Shown: positions 23,683-32,766 of the stretch, piece by piece
Numbering within the stretch: the stretch's first letter is position 1
Layout of the letters: each line of letters starts with the position of its first letter
NCBI GenBank assembly: GCA_016706565.1
Contig: JADJJI010000003.1
Location: forward strand, 620,001 to 684,000
Direction of reading: 5' to 3'
DNA length: 64,000 nucleotides
Source: Piscinibacter sp.
GTDB lineage: Bacteria; Pseudomonadota; Gammaproteobacteria; Burkholderiales; Burkholderiaceae_C
Notes under the pieces: generated by a model
Databases searched by the model: none
Seen by the model: only the letters and a program-made list of their open reading frames with translations
Told to the model about the DNA's origin: nothing
Translations under genes and position numbers: made by a program

Positions 23683-24171
23683 TCAACCGAGGGCGCGGTC
23701 CAGCAGTTCGGGCAGGTGCGCCAGTTCGTCGGCCACCGATGCGGGCATGCCGTCCCAGCCTGAGTCGAGCGACTGCGTGACCAGCACATCGGCGCCGCCG
23801 TCGGCGCTGCGCACCACCTGCACGCTCAGCGGCACATCGGGCGGCGAATCGGCCGAGGCCATCAGCACCGGCGTGCCGCCCATCGACGAGGCCAGCACGA
23901 TCACCTGCCCCTGCTGACCCACGCGCGCCAGCACCTCGTGGCCACGTTCGCGCGCGGCGTCCTCGATGCGTTGCACCGTCTCCTTCACGCCGAATGGGCT
24001 GTGGCGCAGCACGCGCATCGAACTGGCCAGGCGTTCGACATCGAGCACACCGCGGCCGGTGCACAGCGAGGCCATCACGACCGCGAGACTGCCGGTCATC
24101 CACAGCCGAAACGGGATTCGGGCCACCGCGGCGCGCGGGGCGGCCAGGGGTTGGATGCGTTCTTGGTGCAT
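23683..24171 (-). CDS. DUF302-like exported or membrane-anchored protein
   Basis: 162 aa. A hydrophobic segment (FRLWMTGSLAVVMASLCTG, about residues 22-40) could be an uncleaved anchor or signal. The rest resembles DUF302: GVKETVQRIEDAARERGHEV with an alternating beta-strand/helix pattern. The function of DUF302 is unknown. The match is by pattern and not strong. It is convergent with the CHR genes, and the upp gene lies behind it on the same strand. Confidence 0.55.
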   Translation of the reverse strand: MHQERIQPLAAPRAAVARIPFRLWMTGSLAVVMASLCTGRGVLDVERLASSMRVLRHSPFGVKETVQRIEDAARERGHEVLARVGQQGQVIVLASSMGGTPVLMASADSPPDVPLSVQVVRSADGGADVLVTQSLDSGWDGMPASVADELAHLPELLDRALG

Positions 24172-24246
24172 GCCGCAACCCTAACCGCCGGATGTGTCAA
24201 TCGCAATACGCGATCCGGACCATCATGTAAAGAATGGCAAGCCGAG

Positions 24247-24268
24247 CGTGTTGCCCAAAGTCAACACG
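24247..24268 (-). terminator. Stem-loop just after upp
   Basis: CGTGTTG (24247-24253) pairs with CAACACG (24262-24268) across 8 nt. It begins at the base next to the upp stop codon. There is no U-tract, so it may terminate or only stabilise the upp transcript. Confidence 0.4.
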
Positions 24269-24895
24269 TCACTTGGTGCCGAAGATCTTGTCGCCCGCGT
24301 CACCGAGGCCCGGAATGATGTAGCCGAGCTCGTTCAGGTGGCTGTCGATCGCCGCTGTCCAGCAGCGCACGTCGGGGTGCGCCTTCTCCAGCGCCGCCAC
24401 GCCTTCGGGCGCGGCCACCAGCACCAGCGCGCGCACGTCCTTGCAGCCGCGGCGCTTGAGCAGGTCGACCGTGGCGATCATCGAACCGGCGGTGGCGAGC
24501 ATCGGGTCGACGATCAGCGCCGTGCGCTCGTCGAGGTGGCCGACGAAGCGCTCGAAGTAGTGCTCGGGCTGCAGCGTCTCGTGGTTGCGCGACAGCCCGA
24601 CCACGCTGACCTTCGCGTTGGGAATCATGTCGAGCACGCCGTCGAGCATGCCCAGGCCGGCACGCAGGATCGGCACCACCGTCACCTTGCGACCGGCGAT
24701 GCGGTCCACCTCGGTGGGGCCGCTCCAGCAATCGATCATCGCCTTCTCGAGCGGGAAATCGGCGGTGGCCTCGTAGGCCAGCAGCCGCGCGAGCTCGTTC
24801 GTCAGTTCACGGAATTTCTTCGTCGAGATGTCGTTCTCGCGCAGCAGGCCGACCTTGTGCTTGACCAGCGGATGGCGGACGTCGATGACAGGCAT
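24269..24895 (-). CDS. upp: Uracil phosphoribosyltransferase Upp
   Basis: Salvages uracil with PRPP to UMP. 208 aa, the standard length. The opening [20 protein letters not shown], the PRPP-binding loop [20 protein letters not shown] and the uracil-binding end [20 protein letters not shown] are all canonical. It lies downstream of the sirtuin gene on the same strand with a 49-bp gap, so it may share its transcript. Confidence 0.97.
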   Translation of the reverse strand: MPVIDVRHPLVKHKVGLLRENDISTKKFRELTNELARLLAYEATADFPLEKAMIDCWSGPTEVDRIAGRKVTVVPILRAGLGMLDGVLDMIPNAKVSVVGLSRNHETLQPEHYFERFVGHLDERTALIVDPMLATAGSMIATVDLLKRRGCKDVRALVLVAAPEGVAALEKAHPDVRCWTAAIDSHLNELGYIIPGLGDAGDKIFGTK

Positions 24896-24944
24896 GGCGG
24901 CTCGGCTCGTGGGGCGGTGGCGCCAGTGTAGCCAGCGCGTCGCC

Positions 24945-25688
24945 TCAGAACAGCCGAGGCAGCAGTTGCGCCGCCGTGCCCTGCAGCAGCACGTGCGCCT
25001 CGGCGTCGATCTCGCTGGCGTGCGGGTTGACGATGGCCACGAAGGCGCCGCTGCGCCGGGCCTTCGCTGCCAGGCCGGCGGCCGGCCAGACGGCGCCCGA
25101 CGTGCCCACCACCAGCATCACCTCGCTCGTGCGCGCGGCACGCTCGGCCGCGTCCATCGCACCGGCCGGCAGCATCTCGCCGAACCAGACCACGCCGGGG
25201 CGCACGAGATTGCCGCACTCGGCGCAGCGGGGCGGCCGGCCGGGCGCGGCCTGCCCGACCTCGCAGACGCGGCCGCGGCCGCAGCCGTCCAGCCACTGGT
25301 CGCGCAGGATGTCGCCGTGCAGCCGGATCGCATCGCGGTTGCCGGCGCGCTGGTGCAGATCGTCGACGTTCTGGGTCACCACCGTCAGCACGCCGGGCCG
25401 GCGCCGCACGAACGCTCCGAGCGCAAGGTGCCCGGCGTTCGGCTGCGCACAGCGCACGCCCTCGCGCCTTTCGGCATACCAGTCCCACACCAGCGGCGGG
25501 TCGGCGCGAAAGCCTTCCACGCTGGCCAGCTGCGCCGGGTCGAAACGAGACCACAGCCCCGTCAACGCGTCGCGGAAGGTGGCGATGCCGCTTTCCGCCG
25601 ACATGCCGGCGCCGCTGAGCACGCAGACGCGCGAGGCGCGATCGATGCGCTCGCGCACATCGCGCAGCGGCTCGTCGAGCTCAGCCAC
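24945..25688 (-). CDS. cobB: Sir2-family NAD-dependent protein deacylase, class III type
   Basis: 247 aa. NAD-binding motif [18 protein letters not shown], catalytic [13 protein letters not shown] with LHGD, a zinc site of four cysteines (GCGRGRVCE and PPRCAECG) and the GTSGAVWPA cofactor loop. WYAERR carries the Y-x2-R pair that marks SIRT5-like desuccinylase/demalonylase sirtuins. This suggests acidic-acyl lysine substrates in addition to acetyl-lysine. The start overlaps the rlmB stop by 8 bp. Confidence 0.92.
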   Translation of the reverse strand: MAELDEPLRDVRERIDRASRVCVLSGAGMSAESGIATFRDALTGLWSRFDPAQLASVEGFRADPPLVWDWYAERREGVRCAQPNAGHLALGAFVRRRPGVLTVVTQNVDDLHQRAGNRDAIRLHGDILRDQWLDGCGRGRVCEVGQAAPGRPPRCAECGNLVRPGVVWFGEMLPAGAMDAAERAARTSEVMLVVGTSGAVWPAAGLAAKARRSGAFVAIVNPHASEIDAEAHVLLQGTAAQLLPRLF

Positions 25689-26421
25689 GGCGCTCCCGCT
25701 GGCGCAGCGCTTCGTAGAGGCAGATGCCCGAGGCCACCGACACGTTCAGGCTCTCCACCGCGCCTTTCATCGGCAGGCGCACCAGCAGGTCGCAGGTCTT
25801 GCCGGTGAGCTGGCGCATGCCGCTGCCCTCGGCGCCAAGCACCAGCGCCACCGGGCCGGACAGGTCGATGTCGTAGAGCGACTGCTCGGCCGTGTCGGAG
25901 GTGCCGACGACGAGGATGTTGCGCTCCTTCAGTTCGTTCAGCGTGCGCGCCAGGTTGGTGACCATGAAGTACGGCACCGTCTCGGCTGCGCCGCTGGCCA
26001 CCTTGGCCACCGTGGCATTGACGCCCACCGCATGGTCCTTCGGCGCGATCACCGCGTGCGCCCCGGCGCCGTCGGCCACGCGCAGGCAGGCGCCCAGGTT
26101 GTGCGGGTCGGTGATGCCGTCGAGCACCAGGATCAGCGGGTCGCCATCGACGCCATCCAGCGTGTCGTCGAGCGAATGGCTCATCGCCACCGCCTCGACG
26201 CGCGCCACCACGCCCTGGTGGCGGTGCGTGCCGCACAACTTGTGCAGGCGATCGTCGTCGCTGTCGACGATCTTCGTGCCGGCCTCGCGTGCGCGCGCCA
26301 AGAATTCGCGCATGCGCTGGTCGCGCCGGCTGGCGTCGACATGCACCTCGATGACGGATTTGGACGCGGTCTTCAACCGCACGGTCACGGCGTGGAAGCC
26401 GAACAGGATCTTGGCGCTCAT
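25681..26421 (-). CDS. rlmB: 23S rRNA (guanosine-2251-2'-O)-methyltransferase RlmB
   Basis: 246 aa SpoU/TrmH-type knotted methyltransferase acting on the peptidyl-transferase loop of 23S rRNA. An N-terminal substrate-binding domain (ILFGFHAVTVRLKTASKSV) is followed by motif 1 LDGITDPHNLGACLRVADG, motif 2 ALVLGAEGSGMRQL and motif 3 VRLPMKGAVESLNVSVASG, the SAM-binding trefoil knot. It sits between the regulator gene and cobB in a leftward run. Confidence 0.95.
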   Translation of the reverse strand: MSAKILFGFHAVTVRLKTASKSVIEVHVDASRRDQRMREFLARAREAGTKIVDSDDDRLHKLCGTHRHQGVVARVEAVAMSHSLDDTLDGVDGDPLILVLDGITDPHNLGACLRVADGAGAHAVIAPKDHAVGVNATVAKVASGAAETVPYFMVTNLARTLNELKERNILVVGTSDTAEQSLYDIDLSGPVALVLGAEGSGMRQLTGKTCDLLVRLPMKGAVESLNVSVASGICLYEALRQRERRG

Positions 26422-26442
26422 GCGCCGATGGTAGCCGGGCGC

Positions 26443-28074
26443 CTACGTCGGCCGCGCCGCCGACACCATCGAGCGCGCGTCGTCGATGCGCGCCAGCCGC
26501 ACCTGCGTGCCGTAGCTGCCGTAGCGCCGCTGCAGGTCCTGCACCTGTTCGCGCAGCCCGGCGGCGCCTTCGATGCTGGCGTGGTGGCGGTCCAGCGTGT
26601 GCAGGGCCAGGTCCTTCAACTTGGCATTCAGCGTGCGCCGCGCCTGCGCCAGCAGCAATTCGACCGTCTGGTGCGGTTGGCCCGCAACCGTGAGCGACAC
26701 CGCCTCCTCGGCGATGGCGCCGATGCCCGCATAGCCCCCGCGGATGCATTGCATCACCGCGAAGTCGCCACGCAATGCGCCGCACAGGAGCTCGCAGGTC
26801 GTTCGCGACACCGCGAAGCGTTCAGCCAGCCGCGTCAGCTGCTCGTCCAGATCGGCCAGGTGCAGTTCGGAGCGATCGACTCGCGACAGCACCATCAGCA
26901 GGTTGCAGGCCGCCTCGAACTCGAAGTCCGGCGCCATGCTCTCGGCCAGCATCTCGTTCAGTTGCGCGATGGCGTCGGCCACCTTGCGCTGCAGCAGGCT
27001 GTAAAGGAGCTGCACCACCGCCTCGAAGCGCCGCAGGCGCGCACTGCCAGGCGCGTCGGCCCGCAGGCGCGCCATGCTGTGCAGCGAGCCGGCCAGGCCG
27101 CGCCGGTCACGCCGGTCGAACTGCAGCGCGGCCAGCAGCACCAGGCCTTGAAGGTCGAACACCCTCGAGTTCAGTCCCAGCCGGACGGCCTGCTCCAGGT
27201 GAGCCAGCGCCTCCCGCGGATCGCCGAAATAGAAGACCAGCAAGCCGAGCTTGACGAGCCGCGTCACGCAGTTCGGCGTGATCGTGATGGCCCGGTTCAG
27301 CGCTTCGATGGCCTGCCAGGTCTCGCCCTGGTCGAGCAGCACGCGGCCCATCACATCGTAGGCGTCGGCGTAACCGGGGTGATCGCCGAGCAGGCTCTCG
27401 AGCGTGCGCCGGGCCTGGAACACCGCGCCGGCCTCCACGTGGGCCCGCGCCAGCCCCAATCGCGCCCAGGGCAAGGCGCCCGTCTGCAGGATGGCCTCGA
27501 GCAGGCGCACGGATTCGGACGGACGGCCCAGCCGCAGCCACAGTTCGGCACCGATGCGTGCTGCCTGCAGCCAGGCGGGACCGCGCGCGTCGACGCGGGA
27601 CTGCGCCAGATCGGCCGCCGCCTCGAACCGCTCGGCCTCGACCTGCTCGATGATGTCCGACAGCAGCCGCTTGCGCTGGCGCGCCTGCAGAAGCCTGTCG
27701 CGGAACGCAGCCTCGGCATGAGGCTTGATCAGGTAGGCATCGAGCGCGGCCTCGGCCGCCTCGGCCACGCGCCCGTAGGCGGCCTCGCTGGAAATCATCA
27801 TCACCACGGTCGACAGCGGCGGCAGGCCGGCCTGGCGAAGATCGTCCATCAGCTCCAGGCCGGTCATCACGTCGCGGTCGAAGTGGAACTCGCAAACGAC
27901 GATGTCGAATCGGCGCGACTCGACGAGGCGGCGCGCGTCCTGCGGACGGGTGGCCTGCAGGACGGTGCCGACCCCGCAGTCACGCAGCATGGCCGTGCGC
28001 ACGGCGCGCGACGATGCATCACCGTCGACCACCAGGGCCACGGTGCCGTCGATGTGCTCGTCGAGCGGTCGCAT
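26443..28074 (-). CDS. Degenerate response regulator fused to TPR-like helical repeats
   Basis: 543 aa from the ATG behind GAAGAGGAAGG. Residues about 10-125 form a receiver domain with VALVVDGDASS and the switch lysine K117 (AYLIKPH). The phosphoacceptor position reads DIVVCEFHF, with Glu (E62) where Asp is expected. The remaining 400 residues are all helix and contain TPR-like units (GYADAYDVMGRVLLDQGETW, then EALNRAITITPN). It has no DNA-binding or enzymatic output, so it is probably a protein-interaction adaptor that does not depend on phosphorylation. It is divergent from thrH. Confidence 0.82.
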   Translation of the reverse strand: MRPLDEHIDGTVALVVDGDASSRAVRTAMLRDCGVGTVLQATRPQDARRLVESRRFDIVVCEFHFDRDVMTGLELMDDLRQAGLPPLSTVVMMISSEAAYGRVAEAAEAALDAYLIKPHAEAAFRDRLLQARQRKRLLSDIIEQVEAERFEAAADLAQSRVDARGPAWLQAARIGAELWLRLGRPSESVRLLEAILQTGALPWARLGLARAHVEAGAVFQARRTLESLLGDHPGYADAYDVMGRVLLDQGETWQAIEALNRAITITPNCVTRLVKLGLLVFYFGDPREALAHLEQAVRLGLNSRVFDLQGLVLLAALQFDRRDRRGLAGSLHSMARLRADAPGSARLRRFEAVVQLLYSLLQRKVADAIAQLNEMLAESMAPDFEFEAACNLLMVLSRVDRSELHLADLDEQLTRLAERFAVSRTTCELLCGALRGDFAVMQCIRGGYAGIGAIAEEAVSLTVAGQPHQTVELLLAQARRTLNAKLKDLALHTLDRHHASIEGAAGLREQVQDLQRRYGSYGTQVRLARIDDARSMVSAARPT

Positions 28075-28198
28075 GCACCTTCCTCTTCGGCACATCGTAG
28101 TCCTCGGCGCTTGATCTGGCGCAAACGACGCGTGCCGAGCCGGGCCATCGGGTACGATGCCGCCCGCCTTCACTGCCTGCCGGCTCCGGAACCTCGCC

Positions 28199-28816
28199 AT
28201 GCAAATGATCTGCCTCGACCTCGAAGGCGTGCTCGTCCCCGAGATCTGGATCGAGTTCTCCAAGCGCAGCGGCATCCCCGAGCTGGCGCGAACCACGCGC
28301 GACGAGCCCGACTACGACAAGCTGATGCGCTTTCGCATCGACCTGCTGGCGAAGAACAAGCTCAGGCTGGCTGACATCCAGGATGTGATCGCCGGCATGG
28401 GCCCGATGGCCGGCGCGAAGGACTTCCTCGACGACCTGCGCAGCCGCTACCAGGTGCTGATCCTGTCGGACACCTTCTACGAGTTCGCGCAGCCGCTGAT
28501 GCGCCAGCTCGGCTGGCCGACGCTGCTGTGCCACAAGCTCGAGGTGGATGCGCAGGGCTTCGTGACGCGCCACGTGCTGCGCATGGCCGACCAGAAGCGC
28601 CACGCGGTCAATGCGCTGCGCCTGCTCAACTTCCAGGTCATCGCTGCGGGCGATTCGTACAACGACACCGGCATGCTGATGTCGGCGCATGCCGGATTCT
28701 TCATCCACCCGCCGGAATCGATCGTCGCGCAGTTCCCGCAGTTCCCGGTGACGCGCAGCTACCCCGAGCTGAAGACGGCAATCGACACGGCCGCCGCGCG
28801 GCTGCGCGGCGGCTGA
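28199..28816 (+). CDS. thrH: Bifunctional phosphoserine phosphatase / homoserine phosphotransferase ThrH
   Basis: 205 aa HAD-superfamily enzyme. The opening MQMICLDLEGVLVPEIWIEF (nucleophile D7) is the ThrH variant of the DxD motif. LILSDTFYEFAQPLMRQLG and GDSYNDTGML supply motifs II-IV. Pseudomonas ThrH moves phosphate from phosphoserine to homoserine, linking serine and threonine synthesis. It is monocistronic here, converging on the glycerophosphodiesterase gene with a 7-bp gap. Confidence 0.92.
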   Translation: MQMICLDLEGVLVPEIWIEFSKRSGIPELARTTRDEPDYDKLMRFRIDLLAKNKLRLADIQDVIAGMGPMAGAKDFLDDLRSRYQVLILSDTFYEFAQPLMRQLGWPTLLCHKLEVDAQGFVTRHVLRMADQKRHAVNALRLLNFQVIAAGDSYNDTGMLMSAHAGFFIHPPESIVAQFPQFPVTRSYPELKTAIDTAAARLRGG

Positions 28817-28823
28817 AGCAGCG

Positions 28824-30059
28824 TCAGCGCCGTCCGCGCGGGCCGCACTGGCCCTTGACGAGGCAGCGGCCGTAATCCGGGTCGGTCTTGAGGAGGAACT
28901 GCACGCGCGCGGCCCCCGCGTCGTCGGCGAAATCGCTGAACAGGCCGTCCACGCCGAGCTCGTAGAACATCAGGTACTCGGCGGCCGGGTTGCCGGCGTA
29001 GTCGGCCGCCAGCCGCCGCTGCTCGCTGCGGAAGGTGTACGGGTGCACCAGCAGCCCTTGCGCATGCGCGCGCTGCACCAGGTCGGTGGGCGGCAACAGG
29101 TGGCGGTCGGCATCGTTGACCTTGCCGTCACCATTGATGTCGCTGCAGGCGCCGGCGACGATGGTGCAGGCCGAACTGCGGATGTACGGCTTCCAGGGGC
29201 CGATGCCGTCGGCGTAGCTCTTCACCTCGGCCAGGCCGGCGGGCGTGAGCAGGTCGCTGAACAGGCCCGAGCGGCCGCTGACCACCCAGTCGTAGGGCTT
29301 GTCGAAAGGCTTGACCAGCGAGATCGAGCCGTCCGGGTTGACGTCGTCGGCATCGACCAGCTGGATCAGCGGCAGCTCGGTGCGCGTGCGCAGGTAGCGC
29401 AGGTTCGCCGTCTCGAAAGACTGGATGAACACCGGCGCGCCGCGGTGGTTCCAGCCGGCGCGCGTGAGGATGCGCAGCAGCCGGTCCTCCAGCGCCAGGC
29501 CGATCGACTGGTGCCAGGTCGGGTGCTTGGTCTCGGGATAGATGCCGATGCGCCGGTCCTTCTCGGCCGACTTGCGCTTGACGAACTCGATCACCTCGAC
29601 GAGCGTGGGGATCTGGAACTGGCCGTCGAAGGCCGTGCCGCGCTCGGGCAGCGGCTGCACCGCGCGCAGTTGCTTGATCTCGGCGAGCGTGAAGTCGGAG
29701 GCGAAGAAGCCGGTTTCGGGCACGCCGTCGAGCATCACCGTGCGCTTGCGTGCAGCGAACTGCGGCAGGTCCTTCACGTTGGTGGTGTTGATCAGGTTCG
29801 GCTCGTGCCGCGCGATCAGGTGGCCGTCCTTGGTGGCCACGAGGTCGGGCTCGACGAAGTCGGCTCCGAGCTCGATGCCCAGTGCATAGGCCTCGAGCGT
29901 GTGCTCGGGCAGGTAGCCGCTGCCGCCGCCGCGGTGGCCGATGACCAGCGGGCCGCGCGGCGAGCCGTCATTGCCGTCGTCGTGTCCGAACGCCAGACCA
30001 GCCGACGCCGCCAGCGCGCAAGCCAGCATGCCGGCACGCAGCCGGTGAGTGATCTTCAT
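28824..30059 (-). CDS. Secreted glycerophosphodiester phosphodiesterase with dockerin-like Ca loop
   Basis: 411 aa. Signal peptide [20 protein letters not shown], mature periplasmic or secreted. The GDPD TIM-barrel has [20 protein letters not shown] and [20 protein letters not shown] with H-E-D-type metal residues; HPYTFR and [11 protein letters not shown] close the barrel. It hydrolyses glycerophosphodiesters to glycerol-3-phosphate. Between them, after C298 and C305, residues 307-318 ([12 protein letters not shown]) form a perfect dockerin/EF-hand-like D-x-N-x-D-G-x2-N-x2-D calcium loop. This insertion is unusual. The 80 bp upstream hold nothing I recognise. Confidence 0.92.
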   Translation of the reverse strand: MKITHRLRAGMLACALAASAGLAFGHDDGNDGSPRGPLVIGHRGGGSGYLPEHTLEAYALGIELGADFVEPDLVATKDGHLIARHEPNLINTTNVKDLPQFAARKRTVMLDGVPETGFFASDFTLAEIKQLRAVQPLPERGTAFDGQFQIPTLVEVIEFVKRKSAEKDRRIGIYPETKHPTWHQSIGLALEDRLLRILTRAGWNHRGAPVFIQSFETANLRYLRTRTELPLIQLVDADDVNPDGSISLVKPFDKPYDWVVSGRSGLFSDLLTPAGLAEVKSYADGIGPWKPYIRSSACTIVAGACSDINGDGKVNDADRHLLPPTDLVQRAHAQGLLVHPYTFRSEQRRLAADYAGNPAAEYLMFYELGVDGLFSDFADDAGAARVQFLLKTDPDYGRCLVKGQCGPRGRR

Positions 30060-30139
30060 GGTTCGTCTCCTGTGGGGTGTGGCCCGGTGAATGCGCCGGA
30101 CTCTAGGCAGCCCCCGTGACAGCGCCTTGACAAGGCCGG

Positions 30140-30895
30140 TCAGCGCTTCAGGGCCAGCACCGCCATCATCGCGCCGATCAGCACGGGCTGGTGGATCATG
30201 TAGAAGCTCAGGCTCCAGCGACCCAGCAAGGCCAGCGGCTGCATCGGCCGCAGCGCCGCACCGGCCAGCCAGCCGCGCCGATGCGCCAGCATCCACTGCC
30301 CGGCCGCTAGCCCCCACATCATCACACCGAGCCAGGGCAACAGCGGCGCGTAGTCTTCGGTGACTGGCTTGCGCGTGATGAGCCCGACCCAGTTGGTCAG
30401 ACGCGAGTCGAAGAACGGGTGCTGCGCAAAATGGGGCAAGAGCACAGCTGCAAGACCGAGCGGCCACAGCCAGCGACCCAGGGGCGCCGCGAGCCGCGTG
30501 AGGATCAGCATCAGCGCGATGCCGTGCAACACGCCGAAGTAGATCCAGCTGCGCGGGAACATGATCCACGAGCCGATGCTCACCAGCACCGCGCAGCCCG
30601 CCACCTGCGCCCAGCGCCGCCAGAAGCGCCTCCAGGACTGGCCCTGCGCCAGCGCCACCGACTGGCCGAGGCCGGCGCAGAAGAGGAACAGGCTGACGAT
30701 GCAGATGCGCTGCACCGTCCACACCGGGTCGCTGTAGAAGTTGGTCCGGATGAAACCGAAATGATTCAGGTCATAGGCGGCGTGGAAGCACGCCATCCAG
30801 ACGATGGCCACGCCGCGCAGGGCGTCGAGCCGATCGAAACGTTCGCCTTGGGGCACTGTGACCTGGGGAGTGTTGACTTTCGAACGATAGCGCAT
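30140..30895 (-). CDS. DUF1624 / heparan-alpha-glucosaminide acetyltransferase-like membrane protein
   Basis: 251 aa from ATG 30895 (a GTG two codons upstream is also possible), about seven membrane helices. [20 protein letters not shown] is the opening typical of DUF1624 and related acyltransferase-3-like proteins. [12 protein letters not shown] and the ending [16 protein letters not shown] are also family features. These proteins are thought to transfer acetyl groups across membranes; substrate unknown. It is divergent from the hybrid kinase gene, with under 40 bp between starts. Confidence 0.8.
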   Translation of the reverse strand: MRYRSKVNTPQVTVPQGERFDRLDALRGVAIVWMACFHAAYDLNHFGFIRTNFYSDPVWTVQRICIVSLFLFCAGLGQSVALAQGQSWRRFWRRWAQVAGCAVLVSIGSWIMFPRSWIYFGVLHGIALMLILTRLAAPLGRWLWPLGLAAVLLPHFAQHPFFDSRLTNWVGLITRKPVTEDYAPLLPWLGVMMWGLAAGQWMLAHRRGWLAGAALRPMQPLALLGRWSLSFYMIHQPVLIGAMMAVLALKR

Positions 30896-30933
30896 GCTCA
30901 CCCGGACTAACCCCCGGTTATGCTCGCCGCTCC

Positions 30934-32757
30934 ATGACCTTGACCAGGACCACCGAGGAAGAAGTCCGGCGCGAGTTGCTCGAACTCGCCTTGCACAACG
31001 CCGGCCGCAGCGTGTGGGCCCAGGCGATCGTGGTCGGCTTCATCGTCTGGCTGGGCTGGCGCGCCCAGAAGGTCGACGAAGCCATCATCGCCGGCGCGAT
31101 CGGCTACCTCGGCACGGCATGGCGCTGGTGGCTGGCGCGTCGGTATGCCGACACCTCCCGGCTCGACGAACATGGCCTTCGCCACGCGAGCCAGTCGCTG
31201 CAGGGCAATGCCGCGATGGCGGGGGCCTTCTGGATGGCCGCGGTGATCGGCATCTATGCCCACCAGGCCGGCAGCGAGGCCACGGCGTTCATGGTGATGG
31301 CTTGCGGCTCCACCGCCGTCGCCGCGTACTTCATGTCCCTCGTCGGCCATTCGTTCCTGCTGCTCGCGGTGCCGCAGATCGGCGCGGTGATCGCGGTGTG
31401 CCTGCTGGTGGAGCAGGTGCGCTCGGTGCCGCTGGCCGTGCTGTCGGTGATCTACGGCCTGACGATGTACCGGGCAGCGCGCGAGTTCACGCTGGCCACC
31501 ACCCGCGCGGTTCGCCATGGCCTCGAAGTCGATGCGGCCAACGCGTCGCTGCAGCGCGCCAAGGCGCTGACCGAGGCCGCCAATGCCTCGCTGCAGCGTG
31601 CCAAGGAGGCAGCCGACGCCGCCAACATGGCGAAGTCGCAGTTCCTCGCCACCATGAGCCACGAGATCCGCACCCCGATGAACGGCGTGCTCGGTGCGCT
31701 CGAGTTGCTGCGCGGCTCCAAGCTCGACCCCCAGCAGCGCCGGCTCGTCAAGACGGCAGCCTCGTCCGGCGAGTCGCTGATGACCATCCTCAACGACGTG
31801 CTCGACCATTCCAAGATCGAGGCCGGCAAGCTCAATCTCGGCCGTTCGCCGTTGTCGCTGCACTCCACCGCCGCCTCGGTGATCGCGCTGTTCCGCGCCA
31901 ATGCCGAGGCCAAGGGCCTGGCGCTGGTGCTCGATCTCGAGCCGATGGTGGCCAACCACGTGCTCGGCGACGCGCAGCGGCTCAAGCAGGTGCTGCTCAA
32001 TCTGGTGGGCAACGCGATCAAGTTCACCGAGCGCGGCGGCGTGTCGCTGCGCCTGAGCGCCGGCCGTGTCTCGACGGACCGAGCGCAAGTGCGCTTCGAA
32101 GTGATCGACAGCGGCATCGGCGTGCCGCGCGACGCGCAGAACCAACTGTTCCAGCCCTTCCATCAGGTCGATGGCTCGCGCAGCCGCCGCGCCGGCGGCA
32201 CCGGCCTGGGCCTGGCGATCAGCCAGAAGATCGTCGAGGCGATGGGCGGGCACATCGAGATCGAGAGCCAGCCCGGGCGCGGTTCGTCGTTCCACTTCAC
32301 GCTGGGTTTCGACCTCGACCCCAACCCGCCCTCCGGCGACGTCATCGACTCGTCGATGACGCCGCTGGACCCGCTGCCCTCTCGGCTGGCCGGCACGGTG
32401 CTGGTGGTCGAGGACAACCCGGTGAACCGCATCATCGCCGAGGAGATGCTCGAATCGCTCGGGCTCGATTGCATCGAGGCGCAGGACGGCGTCGAAGCCC
32501 TGGACGTGCTGTCGCGCCGCTCGGTCGACCTGGTCCTGATGGACTGCCAGATGCCGGTGATGGATGGCTACACCGCCACCCAGCACATTCGCGCCCGCGA
32601 GCTGACACAGCGCCTGCCGCGCACGCCGATCGTCGCACTCACGGCCAATGCCTACGAGGAAGACGCGGCCCACGCACTCGAGGTGGGCATGGATGCCCAC
32701 CTGGCCAAGCCCTACACGCGCGATCAGCTGCGCGAGATCATCTCCACTTGGTTGTGA
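30934..32757 (+). CDS. Membrane hybrid sensor histidine kinase, candidate DSF sensor
   Basis: 607 aa. An N-terminal sensor of about five or six membrane helices (residues ~20-185) has almost no periplasmic loops. A coiled linker with the duplicated unit ANASLQRAK follows. Next come HisKA with H243 in [11 protein letters not shown], an HATPase with [16 protein letters not shown] and [10 protein letters not shown], and a receiver with D537 in [14 protein letters not shown] and a conserved KPY. The layout copies RpfC up to the receiver but lacks the C-terminal HPt domain. The rpfF-like gene ends 9 bp from its stop, convergently. A role in sensing that signal is inferred from context. Confidence 0.9.
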   Translation: MTLTRTTEEEVRRELLELALHNAGRSVWAQAIVVGFIVWLGWRAQKVDEAIIAGAIGYLGTAWRWWLARRYADTSRLDEHGLRHASQSLQGNAAMAGAFWMAAVIGIYAHQAGSEATAFMVMACGSTAVAAYFMSLVGHSFLLLAVPQIGAVIAVCLLVEQVRSVPLAVLSVIYGLTMYRAAREFTLATTRAVRHGLEVDAANASLQRAKALTEAANASLQRAKEAADAANMAKSQFLATMSHEIRTPMNGVLGALELLRGSKLDPQQRRLVKTAASSGESLMTILNDVLDHSKIEAGKLNLGRSPLSLHSTAASVIALFRANAEAKGLALVLDLEPMVANHVLGDAQRLKQVLLNLVGNAIKFTERGGVSLRLSAGRVSTDRAQVRFEVIDSGIGVPRDAQNQLFQPFHQVDGSRSRRAGGTGLGLAISQKIVEAMGGHIEIESQPGRGSSFHFTLGFDLDPNPPSGDVIDSSMTPLDPLPSRLAGTVLVVEDNPVNRIIAEEMLESLGLDCIEAQDGVEALDVLSRRSVDLVLMDCQMPVMDGYTATQHIRARELTQRLPRTPIVALTANAYEEDAAHALEVGMDAHLAKPYTRDQLREIISTWL

Positions 32758-32766
32758 GCCGCAGGC

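Noticed and set aside
31540-31620. DNA repeat in the hybrid kinase (duplicated ANASLQRAK)
   Set aside because: A short coding duplication in a coiled-coil linker before HisKA; common in such kinases and not a mobile repeat.
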